A stretch of 64,000 bases of DNA. It comes from Maratus speciosus. Taxonomy: Eukaryota; Arthropoda; Arachnida; Araneae; Salticidae. The position numbers and the translations under genes are program-made. The stretch spans positions 29,578,087 through 29,642,086 of the forward strand of contig OZ010787.1 in assembly GCA_963932465.1 (NCBI GenBank), read 5' to 3'. The notes below the pieces were generated by a model. It had not been told where the DNA came from. It did not search any database and saw nothing but the letters and a program-made list of their open reading frames with translations. Positions 43,271-54,710 of this stretch are shown here, in pieces. The first letter of the stretch is position 1, and every line of letters begins with the position of its first letter.

Positions 43271-43629
43271 AAAAGTTATTATTTTTTTTTAATAAATTGC
43301 TAAGCTTTTATTAGTGACTTTTGAATGTATATTATTCTCATCGTAAATTTGTACTTTTATATTAACGTACAAAGGTTTGCATGTGTTTCCACATGTTGAT
43401 AATGGTATATGTTAATTTGTACAGTATAAAGTGTTCAAATTAAAATCTTGAAGCTGCGTGACATTCCTATCTGAAAAAGAAGCAATTTAATTTGAAAATA
43501 TATAGATAAATGTAAACTTTTTCTATTTATTTTCTTCAAACACGACTGAATAAAAAACAGCTAATTAAATATTTTTTTTTTTATTTCGAATAACAAAGTC
43601 TCTACTTTTACATAATTCTGTCATTAAAT
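43271..43629. other. Intervening AT-rich DNA
   Basis: Nothing recognised; 43622-43629 is the target duplication of the next MITE. Confidence 0.4.
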
Positions 43630-43818
43630 TGAGTTCCCAGTGGGCTACTTTTTTAAAATTCAGATTTATTGATAAACACCACTTTTTTGAAATAGTAAAA
43701 TTCGCCTTATTTAATGACATATTAATTAAGGCGGAAACAAATGGAATTTTACAATTTCAGAAAAATGGTGTCAATCAAGAAATCTGAATTTTAGAAAAAT
43801 AGCCCACTGGCAACACTG
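43630..43818. mobile_element. hAT-type MITE h1
   Basis: The left end is decayed (TGAGTTCCCAGTGGGC) and the right end intact (GCCCACTGGCAACACTG). Flanks CATTAAAT and CATTAGAT match 7/8. The internal AATGACATATTAATTAAGGC palindrome is typical of h1. Confidence 0.85.
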
Positions 43819-43826
43819 CATTAGAT

Positions 43827-46466
43827 TCAATTATATCGCAAAATCATCCGAAGGATGTTTAGAAAAAAAAGCGATTGTAATATTTTTTTGTACAACGAAC
43901 ACAACCTGTATCAATGTGTTTTCTGTTAACCATATTTTATTTTATTTTATTCTAAATTTTGTGGTATATATTAGAAGACTTCATAATGAAATTGCAATTT
44001 TAAAAATATATTTATAGATTGAAACTTTGTTTGCATGTAATCAGCTCTAGAATCAGATATTCTTAATAAACTAAAGTGTTTTACAATGACGTTTTTCTGA
44101 AAAAAAAGAGTATAAACAGATTGCAACAAAAGAAAAACAGATTGCTGAAAATAGAGAAATTCAAAGAATATAAATTCTATTATGAGAGCAATTAATAGTT
44201 TGAAAATTCAAACAAGGTCCACAAAATTAATTTTTTTTTAATTAAAAGATTAATGCTTGTTCCATTTAAGCTTAATTTTTCTAAAATAACACTATTTTAT
44301 ATCCACTGTTATTGTAAAAAATAACTTTGATATATTTTTTATACGTTTGAAATTCTTGACATATTTTTTCTTTAACTTCACTTTCTAAATCCTTTAAAAC
44401 TAAAGAAATACTAAAAAACATAATTTGGCAGGTTCTTTGTTATTTAAAAAAGTAAAGCTTTCAATTTGCACAATAACCACACGATTAAACTTTTAATAAT
44501 ATTATTTTTTCACACAATTCTATCCCAATTATCTTTAAGCTCTTTCTCAGAAGAGATTTGCGAGATCCTTTAACTGGATTTTCCTAGATTTTAAAAGATA
44601 CTTCTTTACTTAAAAATGTTCTACTTAAAATCAAAGAAAAACAGAACACTGCTAATTTTAGTGTTTTCGAAAGTGAACTCTTAGTTAAGCTTATAAAAGA
44701 AAAAGTTTATATTATTCAGTAAACTTCATTCATTGAAAAAAAAAAGGTATTGGAATTCTCTACAATTTCTAATTTTTTTAATACAATCTACAGTTATAAT
44801 TAAAATTCAGGCCTTCACAGGTCCGTTTTCTTTAATCCTGAAGGACTCGCGCCGGGCCTTGTAGACCCAGTGTGCGTAAGGTTTTTGCCATTGTCACCAC
44901 TATTTTTTAAAAGTAATCTTCAACTTATTTTATCACAGAATATGAAATCTTTTTAAATAAGCACTGAATACAACATATTATAGGAAAAACACTTTTAGAA
45001 TCACACGCATATTAAAAATATAAAACATCTTTTATATATATAAATTTATACTGTGTTATAGTTATACTGTGTTATGTTTTAGCTCATTACCGATATGCTT
45101 TAAAGCTAAAAATATCAAATTATTCAGAGCGAAAAATGTCCTTTTTTCTATTCTATCTGCGCATTTTTAGTCGCTTTTTTGAGACGATCGAATAAAATAA
45201 GCAAAAGAAAAGAGTACTGCTATCATCGTAAATTAATGTTTTCGGCAAAAGTACTTGAATAGAAGGTGGAGGAAATGCCATTAAGTATAACGAATGATAT
45301 CATAATTACAAGCTTTTCCATTAAAGAAAAAAACATGTCATAAAAAATAAAACTAGAGAGCTTCAAATAATGACACGCTGTTGATTTTACGCAGGGAATT
45401 TACATACTTATTATATTTTATGTCAAAATGTGTAGAAAATTCTATGAATAAATAAAAGAGTGCTTAACTTTTTTTTTAGGAGAAAAAAAATAAGTGATAT
45501 CTTTTTTTAATCTTAAATTTTCTAGTTTTTTGCATTTTTAAATCATTTCGTGAATTTTGTTTCTTTAAGACCAGTAAATTAATTGTGTTATTATTTCTGT
45601 AAAACACACTAAACATTACAGATAATAATTGAACCCTTCCACGCCTTTGTCGAGTGTGAATCGACAACGATTCTTGCTACCGTTTCTTCAGAATTAAGCG
45701 TTGGTACTACTATTTTGAGGTAAAATCTTCGTTGTATGTTTCGAATGCACAACATTTCTAATGGGAATATATCACGAATATTACAGTATAGAAATAGCGG
45801 TAGAAGAATTCCCATTTCTATTTCGAAAGAATAATTTTCAAGCAGTGGAAAAGGGTAAAAAAAGCACTGACAGGGGTCGTATGGCAGGGATACGAGTGCA
45901 GCGCCACAAATGGATGAATGTTTCACCACTAAATCATAATAGTATACTTTGCCTTCTTAAATCTAAAAAAATCTGTCATTAAATAAGTTGAGGAATACTA
46001 TAAAAATTTAGTGATAGCAATCAGCGATTTTTGGCTCAGCGCTTATGTCTGTGGTATGTTCAAGGGGATTCATGGATTTTAATACCAGATTTTTCGTAAA
46101 GTATTGTTCGCCATATCAACACATAGGGTTTCTTCTTTAAATAAAGCAAATATTACTTTACGGAATATCTTGCACTCAAATCCCGCAAGTATTTCGAATG
46201 CTGACTGAATACATTTTATTACGACAGATAAATGCTTTATGTCCTGTTTTGTTAGACGGGTGCCTACAATAAGTCGCCAAGTATTATTCCGATTGGCGTT
46301 TACTTCGCGCAGCATGAATGAAATGCTGTTGTGTCATTTGATTATGTTTGTGTTATTGCGTTACGTTTTATAATTATGAAAGTTTTGGATTTGCCGAAAA
46401 CAGAGCACGAAGCTGTAAACTTTTGTACTATAAAACTGGAAGAGGAGGGATTCAATCATTTCTCAG
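43827..46466. other. AT-rich DNA with faint TTAA-MITE traces
   Basis: No gene. TTAATCCTGAAGGACTCGCG (44833) followed by GTCACCACTATTTTTT may be a truncated TTAA MITE. CCCTTCCACGCC (45632) and GTGGAAAAGGG (45846) could be decayed ends of another. Confidence 0.35.
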
Positions 46467-46470
46467 TTAA

Positions 46471-46680
46471 GCGTTTAGCGGGCGGTGTCCACAAAAATGA
46501 ACACCCAATTTTAATTAAAAAACTGACAATCGGCACCAAGAATATTTAATTAAAATTTTCCTTTTATAAAGTACGGAAAAATGAGCAAGTTTTTGTTTCG
46601 TTATAATTTCGTTTGTAAAGTCTGGTGTCAGTCCATCATTTCATCATTTTAGAAACATACCTATGCCGCGCCGGAAAAGG
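46471..46680. mobile_element. TTAA MITE, family D
   Basis: It is flanked by TTAA (46467-46470 and 46681-46684), with ends GCGTTTAGCGGGCGGTGTCC and GCCGCGCCGGAAAAGG. Confidence 0.85.
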
Positions 46681-46730
46681 TTAACCATAAGTATAACTCT
46701 GTAGATCCTGGCAGTGGAGTTCATACTTAA

Positions 46731-46934
46731 CTCTTTTAGGGGCGCCGTTTGCAGTCTGCAATCTGTTAATTTTAATGTCCGAAATGCCATATGGCACCAG
46801 TAATGTTTTAGTACAGTTTTGATATCAAAATATACGTGAAAAAAATCATTTTTCAAAAAAGAAATTTCGTAAATTTCGGTGTGAATTAATTATTTGAATA
46901 TTTTTGGAGCAGAAACAACTCGCCCCTAAACGAG
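46731..46934. mobile_element. TTAA MITE with CTCTTTTAGGGGCG ends
   Basis: It is flanked by TTAA (46727-46730 and 46935-46938), with inverted ends CTCTTTTAGGGGCG and CGCCCCTAAACGAG. It has a subterminal GTTTGCAGTCTGCAATC palindrome. Confidence 0.85.
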
Positions 46935-47173
46935 TTAAAAATTGAAAGGCTTTGGGATATCAAAAGATTGTGCATGATTTAGAGTCTTACTTAGCCGAGT
47001 TTATGTGGAGTAAGACAGCTGAGGATCAATTTTCAGAGATTTTAATTAATATATATGAATTTTGATACCTTCAATAACGTGAGTTACGGTTTCATACATT
47101 CATTATGACATACATTCATCTTTGTAGTTTATGTTCTTATTTGTTTAAATATTTATGTTAATATATATTTTAA

Positions 47174-47383
47174 CCCTTTCCAGAACAAACAAATTTTGTT
47201 GTAAAATGATGAAATAATCGACTTGCACCGAATTTAAATACGGCTTTTTTAGAAATTTAAAAAAAAATGTTACTTTATACTTTCATTCTAAAAGCAAAAT
47301 TTTATTAAAATATTCTTGTTGCCGTTTGTAAGTTTGGAATTAAAATTAGGTATCCCGACCCGGGACACCTACGTCGGAAACCG
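47174..47383. mobile_element. TTAA MITE, family D (inverted)
   Basis: It is flanked by TTAA (47170-47173 and 47384-47387). GGTATCCCGACCCGGGACAC near the right end matches the inverse of the 25010-25217 copy. Confidence 0.85.
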
Positions 47384-47531
47384 TTAAGTATTTATAAGTA
47401 AGTTTTTTAAGATATTATAATATATTATTAAAATATCGGGTATATAAAATTATATGTTACAGCGGTGACTATTGGAATGCATTTAGATATATTATAGTAA
47501 TCTCGTTTTTAACGAATTTCATGCATTTTAA

Positions 47532-47750
47532 CCCCCTTAACGGTCGCATTAAATTACGGTTTAAAAATTAAAATTGCATATTGGCATATTGGCACCACTC
47601 ATTTGAAAAAGAAATACTCATCTTATTTAATGAAAGGTAGAATGATAACCATAATAAAGCCAATTACACTGTTTTATAAAACTGGTGGGAATCAAACAAT
47701 CCGAATAAATGAAACAGCCCGTGAATATCACGGGAGCGAGAATTAACGGG
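47532..47750. mobile_element. TTAA MITE, family F
   Basis: It is flanked by TTAA (47528-47531 and 47751-47754), with ends CCCCCTTAACGGTCGC and GCGAGAATTAACGGG. It contains GGCACCACTCATTTGAAA and AAACTGGTGGGAATC. Confidence 0.85.
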
Positions 47751-47754
47751 TTAA

Positions 47755-47965
47755 CCCTTTCAGGGGCAGAGGAGTTCTGTTCGTAAAATGATGAAATAAT
47801 TGACTAACACCAGAATATTCAAACGAATTTCTTACTAAATAACAAAACGCTATTTTGCACTTTAACTACAAAAGCAACATTTTATTAAAATATTCTTGGT
47901 GCCAGTAGTCAGTTATGGAATTAAAATTAGGTGGCTAGACCCTCTAGCCACCGCCCTTGAAAGGG
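47755..47965. mobile_element. TTAA MITE, family D (inverted), abutting the previous one
   Basis: It shares the single TTAA 47751-47754 with its left neighbour and is closed by TTAA 47966-47969. Ends are CCCTTTCAGGGGCAG and CGCCCTTGAAAGGG, with a subterminal TGGCTAGACCCTCTAGCCA palindrome. Confidence 0.85.
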
Positions 47966-48179
47966 TTAAAGACTGCTGCTCATCGAGTTTCAGTCATTCA
48001 ATATTTTTTTTCGGTTTAATAGTCCAGTCAAATAGGGATTCAACCTCGGAATGAAAAACCGCAAGCTGAAATTTTCCAAAAGGCTTTTTTTTTGCATTCT
48101 AAAAGTTAGCTAAAAGTCTCATAAAATCTCGTGTCCGCGTCGCCAGATATTCAAGGTAAAAGGTGACGAAAATCAATGT

Positions 48180-48690
48180 TTTGCTTATATCTCAAAAACT
48201 TCGCGTTTTATTGAAAACAAAACCCAAAATTAAAGTAGAAAACTACAAAATTAAAGTAGACAAAATTTCTTATAAAACACACTTATTAACTTTTAATTTT
48301 CTGACAAAGGGTTTTGGCGCTAGAGCACGCTGAAGAAAGGCAACTTTTTGTCCTTCTGGCCAAAACGTGAGAAAAACCTCACCCATCCTCGATTTCTCAG
48401 AAACCTACATTTTTTCAAAAAAAAGATAAATAAATAAATAAACAGTTACAAAATTCAAGTAGACAATTTTTTTTTCAAAATTCACAAAATAACTTTAATT
48501 TTCTGACAAAAAGTTTAGGCACTATAGCTTCAAGGCAATTTTTTAACTTTTTGCCAAAATGAGAGAAAAGCCTTTTTCTACCCTCGATTTTTCGAAATGT
48601 ATACTTTTTATCGACAAACCACAGTTAGAAAATTAAATTAGATAACATATTTTCTGTAAAATGTGCAATATTAACTTTAATTAGTTTTGG
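48180..48690. repeat. Degenerate repeats with TTAATTTTCTGACAAA motif
   Basis: AAATT(C/A)AAGTAGACAA..., AACTTTTAATTTTCTGACAAA and TTTTGGC(G/A)CTA(G/T)AG occur two to three times at about 190-200-bp spacing. No coding signal. Confidence 0.5.
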
Positions 48691-48908
48691 GCATTCTCGC
48701 CAATAGAGACAAAAGACAACTCAGGATTGTTCCCTATATTTCCAATCATGTTTAGGGCTTTAATTATTTACTAAAAATATTATAATTAATAAGAAAATTA
48801 CATTATTTACTTATTTATAAATATTATTCATAAAAAAGACATCCGTACGCTATTTAATTAAATTATATAAATAAGAAGATGTTGAAATGAAATAGTTTAA
48901 ATACATTG

Positions 48909-50342
48909 TAGGGGAGCTAGGGGATGAATGGGACAAGGGATATTTCAATATTTCAGGCAATAAACATTTTTTTTTTTTAAATTGCTTCCTAACCCCATAT
49001 AAGGCCAGAACTAAAAGTAGGACCACATTGCTGTTTTCATTTTCCTTCAAAGTTGCATTTTCTGAAATCTCTGCTTAAAAGTAAGTTTTTTTTACATTTG
49101 AAGATGTGAAATATCTTATACAATAAAAAAAATTAAGCTATGTTGTAGTTATTTATTTTAAGGTTCAATATCGATAATTAAAATGAATGAATGATAATCA
49201 TTGTGACAAAATAATTTTTGAGGCAAAATGGCTGAGAAAGGAATATATGCATCATAGGGATGATTGGGACATTTGAAATGGGGATGAATGGGGCATTCTC
49301 ATTCATCCTTAGAGATGTTGAAAATTTTATATAGTAACTAAATAGTACTATATATGTTGATAAATTAATAATTTATGTTAATTAATAGTATTAAATAGTA
49401 TTATATGAGTTGTTAATGTTTAAAATTTCTTAGTTATTTATTTTTTGTATTGTAACAATTATTAATGGATTATCAAGAAATCGGTACTAAAACTTAATCA
49501 AAATAGATAAAATTGTTAAAAATTGTATATGTTTATTGATCAAATGGGGGAAAATATATTGAATTTTGAAATGTTGCGCAAATAAACCCCCACCCCTAAC
49601 ATGTTGCTTTGATCGGAAATTCGTGTCGTGTTGGAAGAATGAATTCGTACCGGAAAATTCTATCATTTAATTATTAGACATTGATTCCGATATCTAATGT
49701 CTAATTATTACCGGGCAGATTTCTCCGGTACGAATTGATTTTCCCAACACAACACGACTTTCCGATCGACCCAATAATTTCCGTTCTCCATGTTTCTAAG
49801 GTACGTTTAATTAATATTAATTAATAAGATATGATTGAATGTTATTAGCTATGCCATATTTAAAAGACATTTTGCACTTTCATTTCAAATCTAAAATGCC
49901 TCATAAGTGGTAAAAAGAACAGATTGATAGCCGAAGTCTGCATTAAAAGTTAAAACTGCAATAAAAGAGGTTATTGAAAAAAAAAACATATCCATTCGTG
50001 CTGTAAAATCATATATTACATATATAATTACATATAAAGATTATAATTATAAATTTTAATTTGGTAAAATTGAATACAGGGAGGAAAATCTTTGTGTCCC
50101 ATCCATCCCTATTAGTGTCTCATTCATCCCTGCTGAGGGGATGATTGAGACAGAGAGGAACGTTTTTTTTATTTCATAATATTTTTTTGAATAATTCATA
50201 ATCTATAATAAATATTGTTCATATATGTGCTCAATTACCTAATGTATGAAATGTGATATATAATATTGATAATAACTTAAATGAAAAAATGAAAAAAAAA
50301 ATATTTTTGTGAAAATGTCCCATTCATCCCCCACCTCCCCTA
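48909..50342. mobile_element. Inverted-repeat element with GGATGAATGGGACA motifs
   Basis: Ends TAGGGGAGCTAGGGGATGAA and CATCCCCCACCTCCCCTA are inverted. The motif GGATGAATGGGACA recurs internally in both orientations (49258-49315 and 50095-50155). Flanks AATACATTG and ATTACATTT are a weak target duplication candidate. No protein. Confidence 0.7.
49611..49772. mobile_element. Foldback MITE nested in 48909-50342
   Basis: GATCGGAAATTCGTGTCGTG and CACGACTTTCCGATC are inverted, with inner ATTCGTACCGGA / TCCGGTACGAAT. The palindrome nearly closes at its centre. Confidence 0.8.
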
Positions 50343-50637
50343 ATTACATTTTTATTTATCGTAAGTTTATCGTAAATCTATTACAATTCATTGAATTTAA
50401 AATGTAAGGCAATTTTTCTTAACCTCTGATTATCAATAACAGGCACACAGCTTAAAATTCATCCTGTTCGTCATCGTCTCCTTCCTTCAAACCGTACAGA
50501 AATCCAAAATCTCCCTGAGAAATTATAAGGCACAATTTCAAGTTTCTCCTCAACTTTATAGTGTACAACATTTACAAAAGACGAAAATTGTACATCGGTT
50601 TTCATTCATGACGGATTCCAATCTGTTCATATTTTAA

Positions 50638-50823
50638 CACTAGAACGACCGCAAATTTTATTCAAGTGTTATAAAAATATTTTACACCAGAATTTTCATT
50701 TGAAACTATTTAACTTATTTCTCCATAATACATATTTAACATATCTTAGAATGAAAATTCTGGTTCTAATCGAAATATTTTTATTTGGTAGCGGTCAAAA
50801 TGACCGCTGGGGCCGTTCTAGTG
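50638..50823. mobile_element. TTAA MITE, family B
   Basis: It is flanked by TTAA (50634-50637 and 50824-50827), with ends CACTAGAACGACCGC and GGGGCCGTTCTAGTG and a subterminal GCGGTCAAAATGACCGC palindrome. Confidence 0.9.
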
Positions 50824-51368
50824 TTAAAAAGTAGGAGCTTTTTCTGTAACTGTCGAAAATTGATGTAAGAATTCTCGCTTTAATTCAGAGGATATCATTG
50901 ACTAAGGGCGTGGTTTCTACATTACAGAAAAGGCATTTATATCATGTTGTCCATATTTCTGTGGATTTTAAGATATTTTATATTAAATTAGTACATATGC
51001 AGTCAATAAAATCATGCCTCTAAGTACTTTGCATACTCCTTGAGAATTTTCAGACATTCACAATGTACCCTGCTTGTTATATTCGAGTTCGATTTAATAA
51101 ATATGAGAGGGGCGTGTCATTACACACAGTATCTGAATAAGCGAAAGCACTGCGCCGCCAGATGAAGCAAAATATGAATTCGAGCGCCGCCTCACAGCAA
51201 AAAACATGAATATGTGCGCCGGCGTGAATGTGTTAATAGTAGCATTTTCGACACCTTCTCGTCTTTGCTTATAATCAAGGTTGTAAGACCGCAAAACATA
51301 CTCGCGACATTTGTGCTGTGTATGGCGATGGCGCCATAGATGAAAGAATTGGTATGCCAAGTTCAAAA

Positions 51369-51559
51369 CAGTGTTGCCAGTGGGCTACTATTTTTTAATT
51401 CAGATTTCTTGATTGCCACCACTTTTTTGAAACGGTAGAATTACCTTTATTTTCACCTTAATGAATATGTCATTAAATAAGGTGCATTTTACCATTTCAA
51501 AAAAGTGGTGCCAAACAAGAAACTGAATTAAAAAAAAAGTAGCCCATCTGGCAACACTG
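51369..51559. mobile_element. hAT-type MITE h1, inside mariner transposase
   Basis: Flanks GTTCAAAA (51361-51368) and GTTCAGAA (51560-51567) match 7/8. Ends are CAGTGTTGCCAGTGGGC and GCCCATCTGGCAACACTG. Removing it restores neighbouring mariner coding blocks. Confidence 0.9.
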
Positions 51560-51929
51560 GTTCAGAAATGGAAATTTTGACATGAAAGACGCACCTGGTT
51601 CTGGCCGTCCAGTTGAGTTCGATGAAGAGCGATTAAACCAACATTTGCACGAAAATTCGCGTCAAAAGTCAAGGGAACTAGCCGATAAAATGAGATTTTC
51701 CCACACTGCTATAGAGAAGCATCTTCACTCGATGGGAAAGGTTCGGAAGTATGGATCATGGATTCCGCATGTTTTAAGTGACAACAACGAAAATCAACGA
51801 GCCACAATCTCCGCTGGTTTACTTGATCGTCACCGCTCAACTCATGGACACAAAGAAAATAAGTTAAAACTGGTGTGAATGACTAAGAACAAACAATCTT
51901 CTTGAAACACCATCAAAAATTTGTAAATG

Positions 51930-51975
51930 CGCTAGGCCTTTCGAAAGATCTGAGTCTTTCTTCGTCAGGCGCAAA
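51930..51975 (-). ncRNA. Hammerhead-like motif in the Penelope-like 3' region
   Basis: The minus strand reads CCTGACGAAGAAAGACTCAG and continues ATCTTTCGAAAGG. This contains a CUGANGA box, a GAAAG/CTTTC stem II, and GAAA, as in hammerhead ribozymes known from Penelope-like elements. Stem III after GAAA does not pair well, so the ribozyme is decayed or the match is partial. Confidence 0.35.
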
Positions 51976-52273
51976 AAAGACGTCCTTCTACTATGAAAGC
52001 AGAGGCAAGACTGAAATGAGAGACAAGGGAAAGGAAACAAGCTGAAGAAACAGCCAATAGGAAGTTAGAAATCAACAGCCAATAGGAAAGTAAAAGACAA
52101 CAGCCTATCACAGAAGAGAATAATCAAAACAAAAGAACACAAAGTAGGGGGGCAAAAAATGGGAGGGGGAAAAATACATATAATCCAATATGGGAACACA
52201 TGAAATTTAAATGAATAAATAAATGAATAATATATATTTAAAAAAAACAGACTAATAATAATACAAAAATAAA

Positions 52274-52516
52274 TTAAATGGTAGTACTGAAAAGGTTTTT
52301 CCAAGCTGCAGAGAGCATTGTGGAATCAGATTTATCATTAACAATAACATCACGATTAAGATAAATAGCTAAATTTTCAAGAAGTCCAATTCAGAGATAC
52401 TATTGGCATTAGAGATAATTTTAGCATTTTGAAAATTAAAACTATGGCCGGAATCCCAAGAGTGCTTGGCAATAGAAGATTTAGAAAATTCTTGAATGAT
52501 TACATAACGCGAGTGT
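52274..52516 (-). pseudogene. C-terminus of a Penelope-like protein (GIY-YIG region)
   Basis: The minus strand reads EFSKSSIAKHSWDSGHSFNF followed by QNAKIISNANSISEL, then, after a one-base shift, ENLAIYLNRDVIVNDKSDST and MLSAAWKNLF with a stop at 52274-52276. The AxHSWDxGHxFNF motif with the later AIYLNRD-x-N-D segment is typical of the GIY-YIG endonuclease end of Penelope-like elements. The reverse transcriptase is absent because of 5' truncation. Confidence 0.75.
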
Positions 52517-53182
52517 TCATGGACACAGGCAACGATTACTTTACCGAATCGTTACTGGCGACGAAAAATGGTGCCTGTACATTAATATGAAGCAGCGCAA
52601 GGAATGGCTTAGCCCCGGTAAATTACCAGCACTGCGCGTGAAATAAGATCTTCATCCACGTAAAACGATGTTATTCATATGGTAGGACTGGGAAGGGATT
52701 ATCCATTCAATTGCTTGAACGGGACCAAACAGTCAACGCGGAACTCGATGTTCGACAGATGGAACGACTCAACACGGCTATTCATGAGAAAAGACCTAAT
52801 CTGCAGTACGGAGCTCTTTTGCTGAACTACAACGCCCGCCCTCATATCGCCAATATGACCAAGGAAGCTATTCAAATGCATGGCTGGGAAGTGCTTCCAC
52901 ACCCGCTGTACTCTCCCGATTCGGCACCAACGGATTTCCACCTATTTCGATTTCTATCAAATGCTATGCGCGGATTTTCGTTCAATATTAATGCAGAATT
53001 TAGAGCTTAGTTGGATGAATTTTTCGAGTTGAAACCGGGGGATTTCTACCATAGAGGTATTGAAAGTCTTGTTGAACTATGGGAAGAAGTTGCAAACAAC
53101 AAGGGAGAATACATTGTTAATTAATAATTTGTTATTTATTATTGAAATATAAATTTTTAAAAATAAAAAAAAACTGCTTATA

Positions 53183-54486
53183 GTCCAGGCAATAGAGACC
53201 GTATAGGGACTGTACCTAGCAAAATTAATGGTAGTATTGGAAATCGGCTTTCTAGATGTTTTTTGGGTCGCTGAATCCGAATTTGTAACTTCCCACCAAA
53301 ATTTCCCCTGGCAACACCCCAAATTTTGGTAAAAAGCCCCCCAAAAAAGGTTTTTATTAAAAAATTCCATTTTTGCATTGTTTTAGTGGGAAAGTAGCTA
53401 GAAATTCAGAAAGTAGACAAAATTTGTAACAAATTAGATATATGACTTTATGGCTTAGGAAGAAGGGGAAGGGGGATCTGCCTCGGAACATGCGCCGCGG
53501 TTCTGCGTGGACTAAGTTGCGCAATTCCACTTAACCACTTACACGTTTACATTACTTCTCCCATCTCCCCTCCGAACTTTCTCTAGAAGGTTTACTTTAA
53601 GTTTTTTGAGTCGTTGAATCCGAATTTTTAACTTACCCCCAAAATTCCCCCCCCCCCCCCGAAACCCCACCCAAATAGTTGTTTTTAACTTAAAAAATCC
53701 ATTTTTTGGGGGGTTGCCGGGTGAAATTTTGGTGGGAAGTTACAAATTCAGATTCAACGACCCAAAAAACATCCAGAAAGCCGATTTCCAGTACTACCAT
53801 TAATTTTGCCAGATAAAATCCCCTATTGCCTGGACTTCATCATTTAGTGCACGTAGCGCCGCAGTGCATGTTCTGAGGCAGCCCTCACCCTCCCCGTTCA
53901 TCCTAATTCATAATGTCATATATCCTATTTGTTGCAAATTTTATCTAGTTTCTGAATTTCGTAATGCTTTTCCCCTAAAACAATAAGAAATTTAAGTTAA
54001 AAACAACTATTGGGGGGAGGGGGGGTCGGGGGGGGGATGTTAAAAATTCGGTTTCAGCGACCCAAAAATCTTAAAGTAAACTTTATAGAGAAAGTTCGGT
54101 GGGGAGATGGGAGGGCGAATGTAAACGTGTGAGTGTTTAAGTGGAATTGCGCAAATTTGTTTACGCAGCACCGCGCGCATGTTCCGAGCCAGATCCCTCC
54201 TTCCCCTTCAACCTAAGTCATAATGTCATATATCTAATTTGTTGGACATTTTGTGTACTTTCTGAATTTCTAGATACGTTTTCTCTAAAATAATAAAAAA
54301 ATTGATTTTTTTAATAAAAACCTTTTTTTGGAGGCATTTTACCAAAATTTGGGGGGGGGGGGTTGCAGGGGGAAATTTTTGTGGGAAGTTACAAATTCGG
54401 ATTCAGGGGCCCAAAAAAAACACCAAGAAAGCCGATTTCGAGTACTACCATTAATTTTGCTAGGTAAAATTCCCTATTGCCTGGAC
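53183..54486. mobile_element. Compound inverted-repeat element, GTCCAGGCAATAG ends (copy 2)
   Basis: It starts GTCCAGGCAATAGAGACCG and ends TCCCTATTGCCTGGAC. An internal end CCCTATTGCCTGGAC lies at 53821-53835. It has the same phrase set as 6509-7720, including TTGGGTCGCTGAATCC and CCTAAAACAATAAGAAATTT, and G/C runs (53647-53660, 54349-54362). Confidence 0.75.
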
Positions 54487-54541
54487 TATTAAACTTAGTT
54501 GCCAACCCAGTTTGCATTCCATAGTTAACATTCCATTTTAA

Positions 54542-54710
54542 CCCTTTCGACTAGGGCGTCTCTTACACAGATTTTATTCGGTTGACACCACTTTTAAAAA
54601 GAAGGTTTCTTCAAGTACACAATTTTAAAAATACTGTAATTAAAGAAAGCAAATTTTATTTTCCTTTATTTCTGGTGCCAACAAAAAATTTTGCAAAGGA
54701 GGTTGATGTC
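54542..54710. mobile_element. TTAA-type MITE, partial
   Basis: It starts after TTAA 54538-54541 with CCCTTTCGACTAGGGCGTCT and continues like the palindrome arm block at 13155-13338 (TTTATTTCTGGTGCCAACA). The right end is missing. Confidence 0.6.

Larger units (their letters stand above)
51853..52516 (-). mobile_element. 5'-truncated Penelope-like retroelement
   Basis: It is flanked by a perfect 11-bp duplication TCATGGACACA (51842-51852 and 52517-52527). On the minus strand the first 240 bp encode the end of the protein, followed by about 420 bp of 3' sequence. It interrupts the mariner transposase between its HTH and first catalytic block. Confidence 0.85.
51290..53125 (+). pseudogene. mariner (DD34D) transposase pseudogene
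   Basis: In order: RDICAVYGDGAIDE (51301-51345), cut by a hAT MITE; FRNGNFDMKDAPGSGRPVEF (51561-51622) with the HTH that follows (SRELADKMRFSHTAIEKHLH) and LLDRHRSTH (to 51850), cut by the Penelope-like insert; IVTGDEKWCLYINMKQRKEW (about 52539-52600, first D); SPGKLPALRVK then a stop; LLNYNARPHIANMT (about 52818-52860), where relatives have HDNARPH, so the second catalytic D is replaced by Y; YSPDSAPTDFHLF (52913-52951, third D); and a C-terminal GDFYHRGIESLVELWEEV after a stop (to 53125). It belongs to the mariner branch near mos1-like/SETMAR-like enzymes and is inactive. Confidence 0.85.
51090..53160 (+). mobile_element. mariner transposon with two nested insertions (ends not defined)
   Basis: Coding remnants of a DD34D mariner run from about 51290 to 53125. 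They are interrupted by a hAT MITE (51369-51559) and a Penelope-like fragment (51853-52516). I could not identify the terminal repeats, so the limits are approximate. Confidence 0.7.

Noticed and set aside
46331..46466. Start of the open frame at 46331 looks like the N-terminus of a bacterial-type (ISXO2-like) transposase
   Set aside because: Only a faint pattern (PKTEHEAVNF); no DDE motifs follow and the frame runs into a TTAA MITE.
50465..50530. Slightly GC-richer stretch with CCTTCCTTCAAACCG as a possible host exon
   Set aside because: No open frame longer than a few codons and no splice context.
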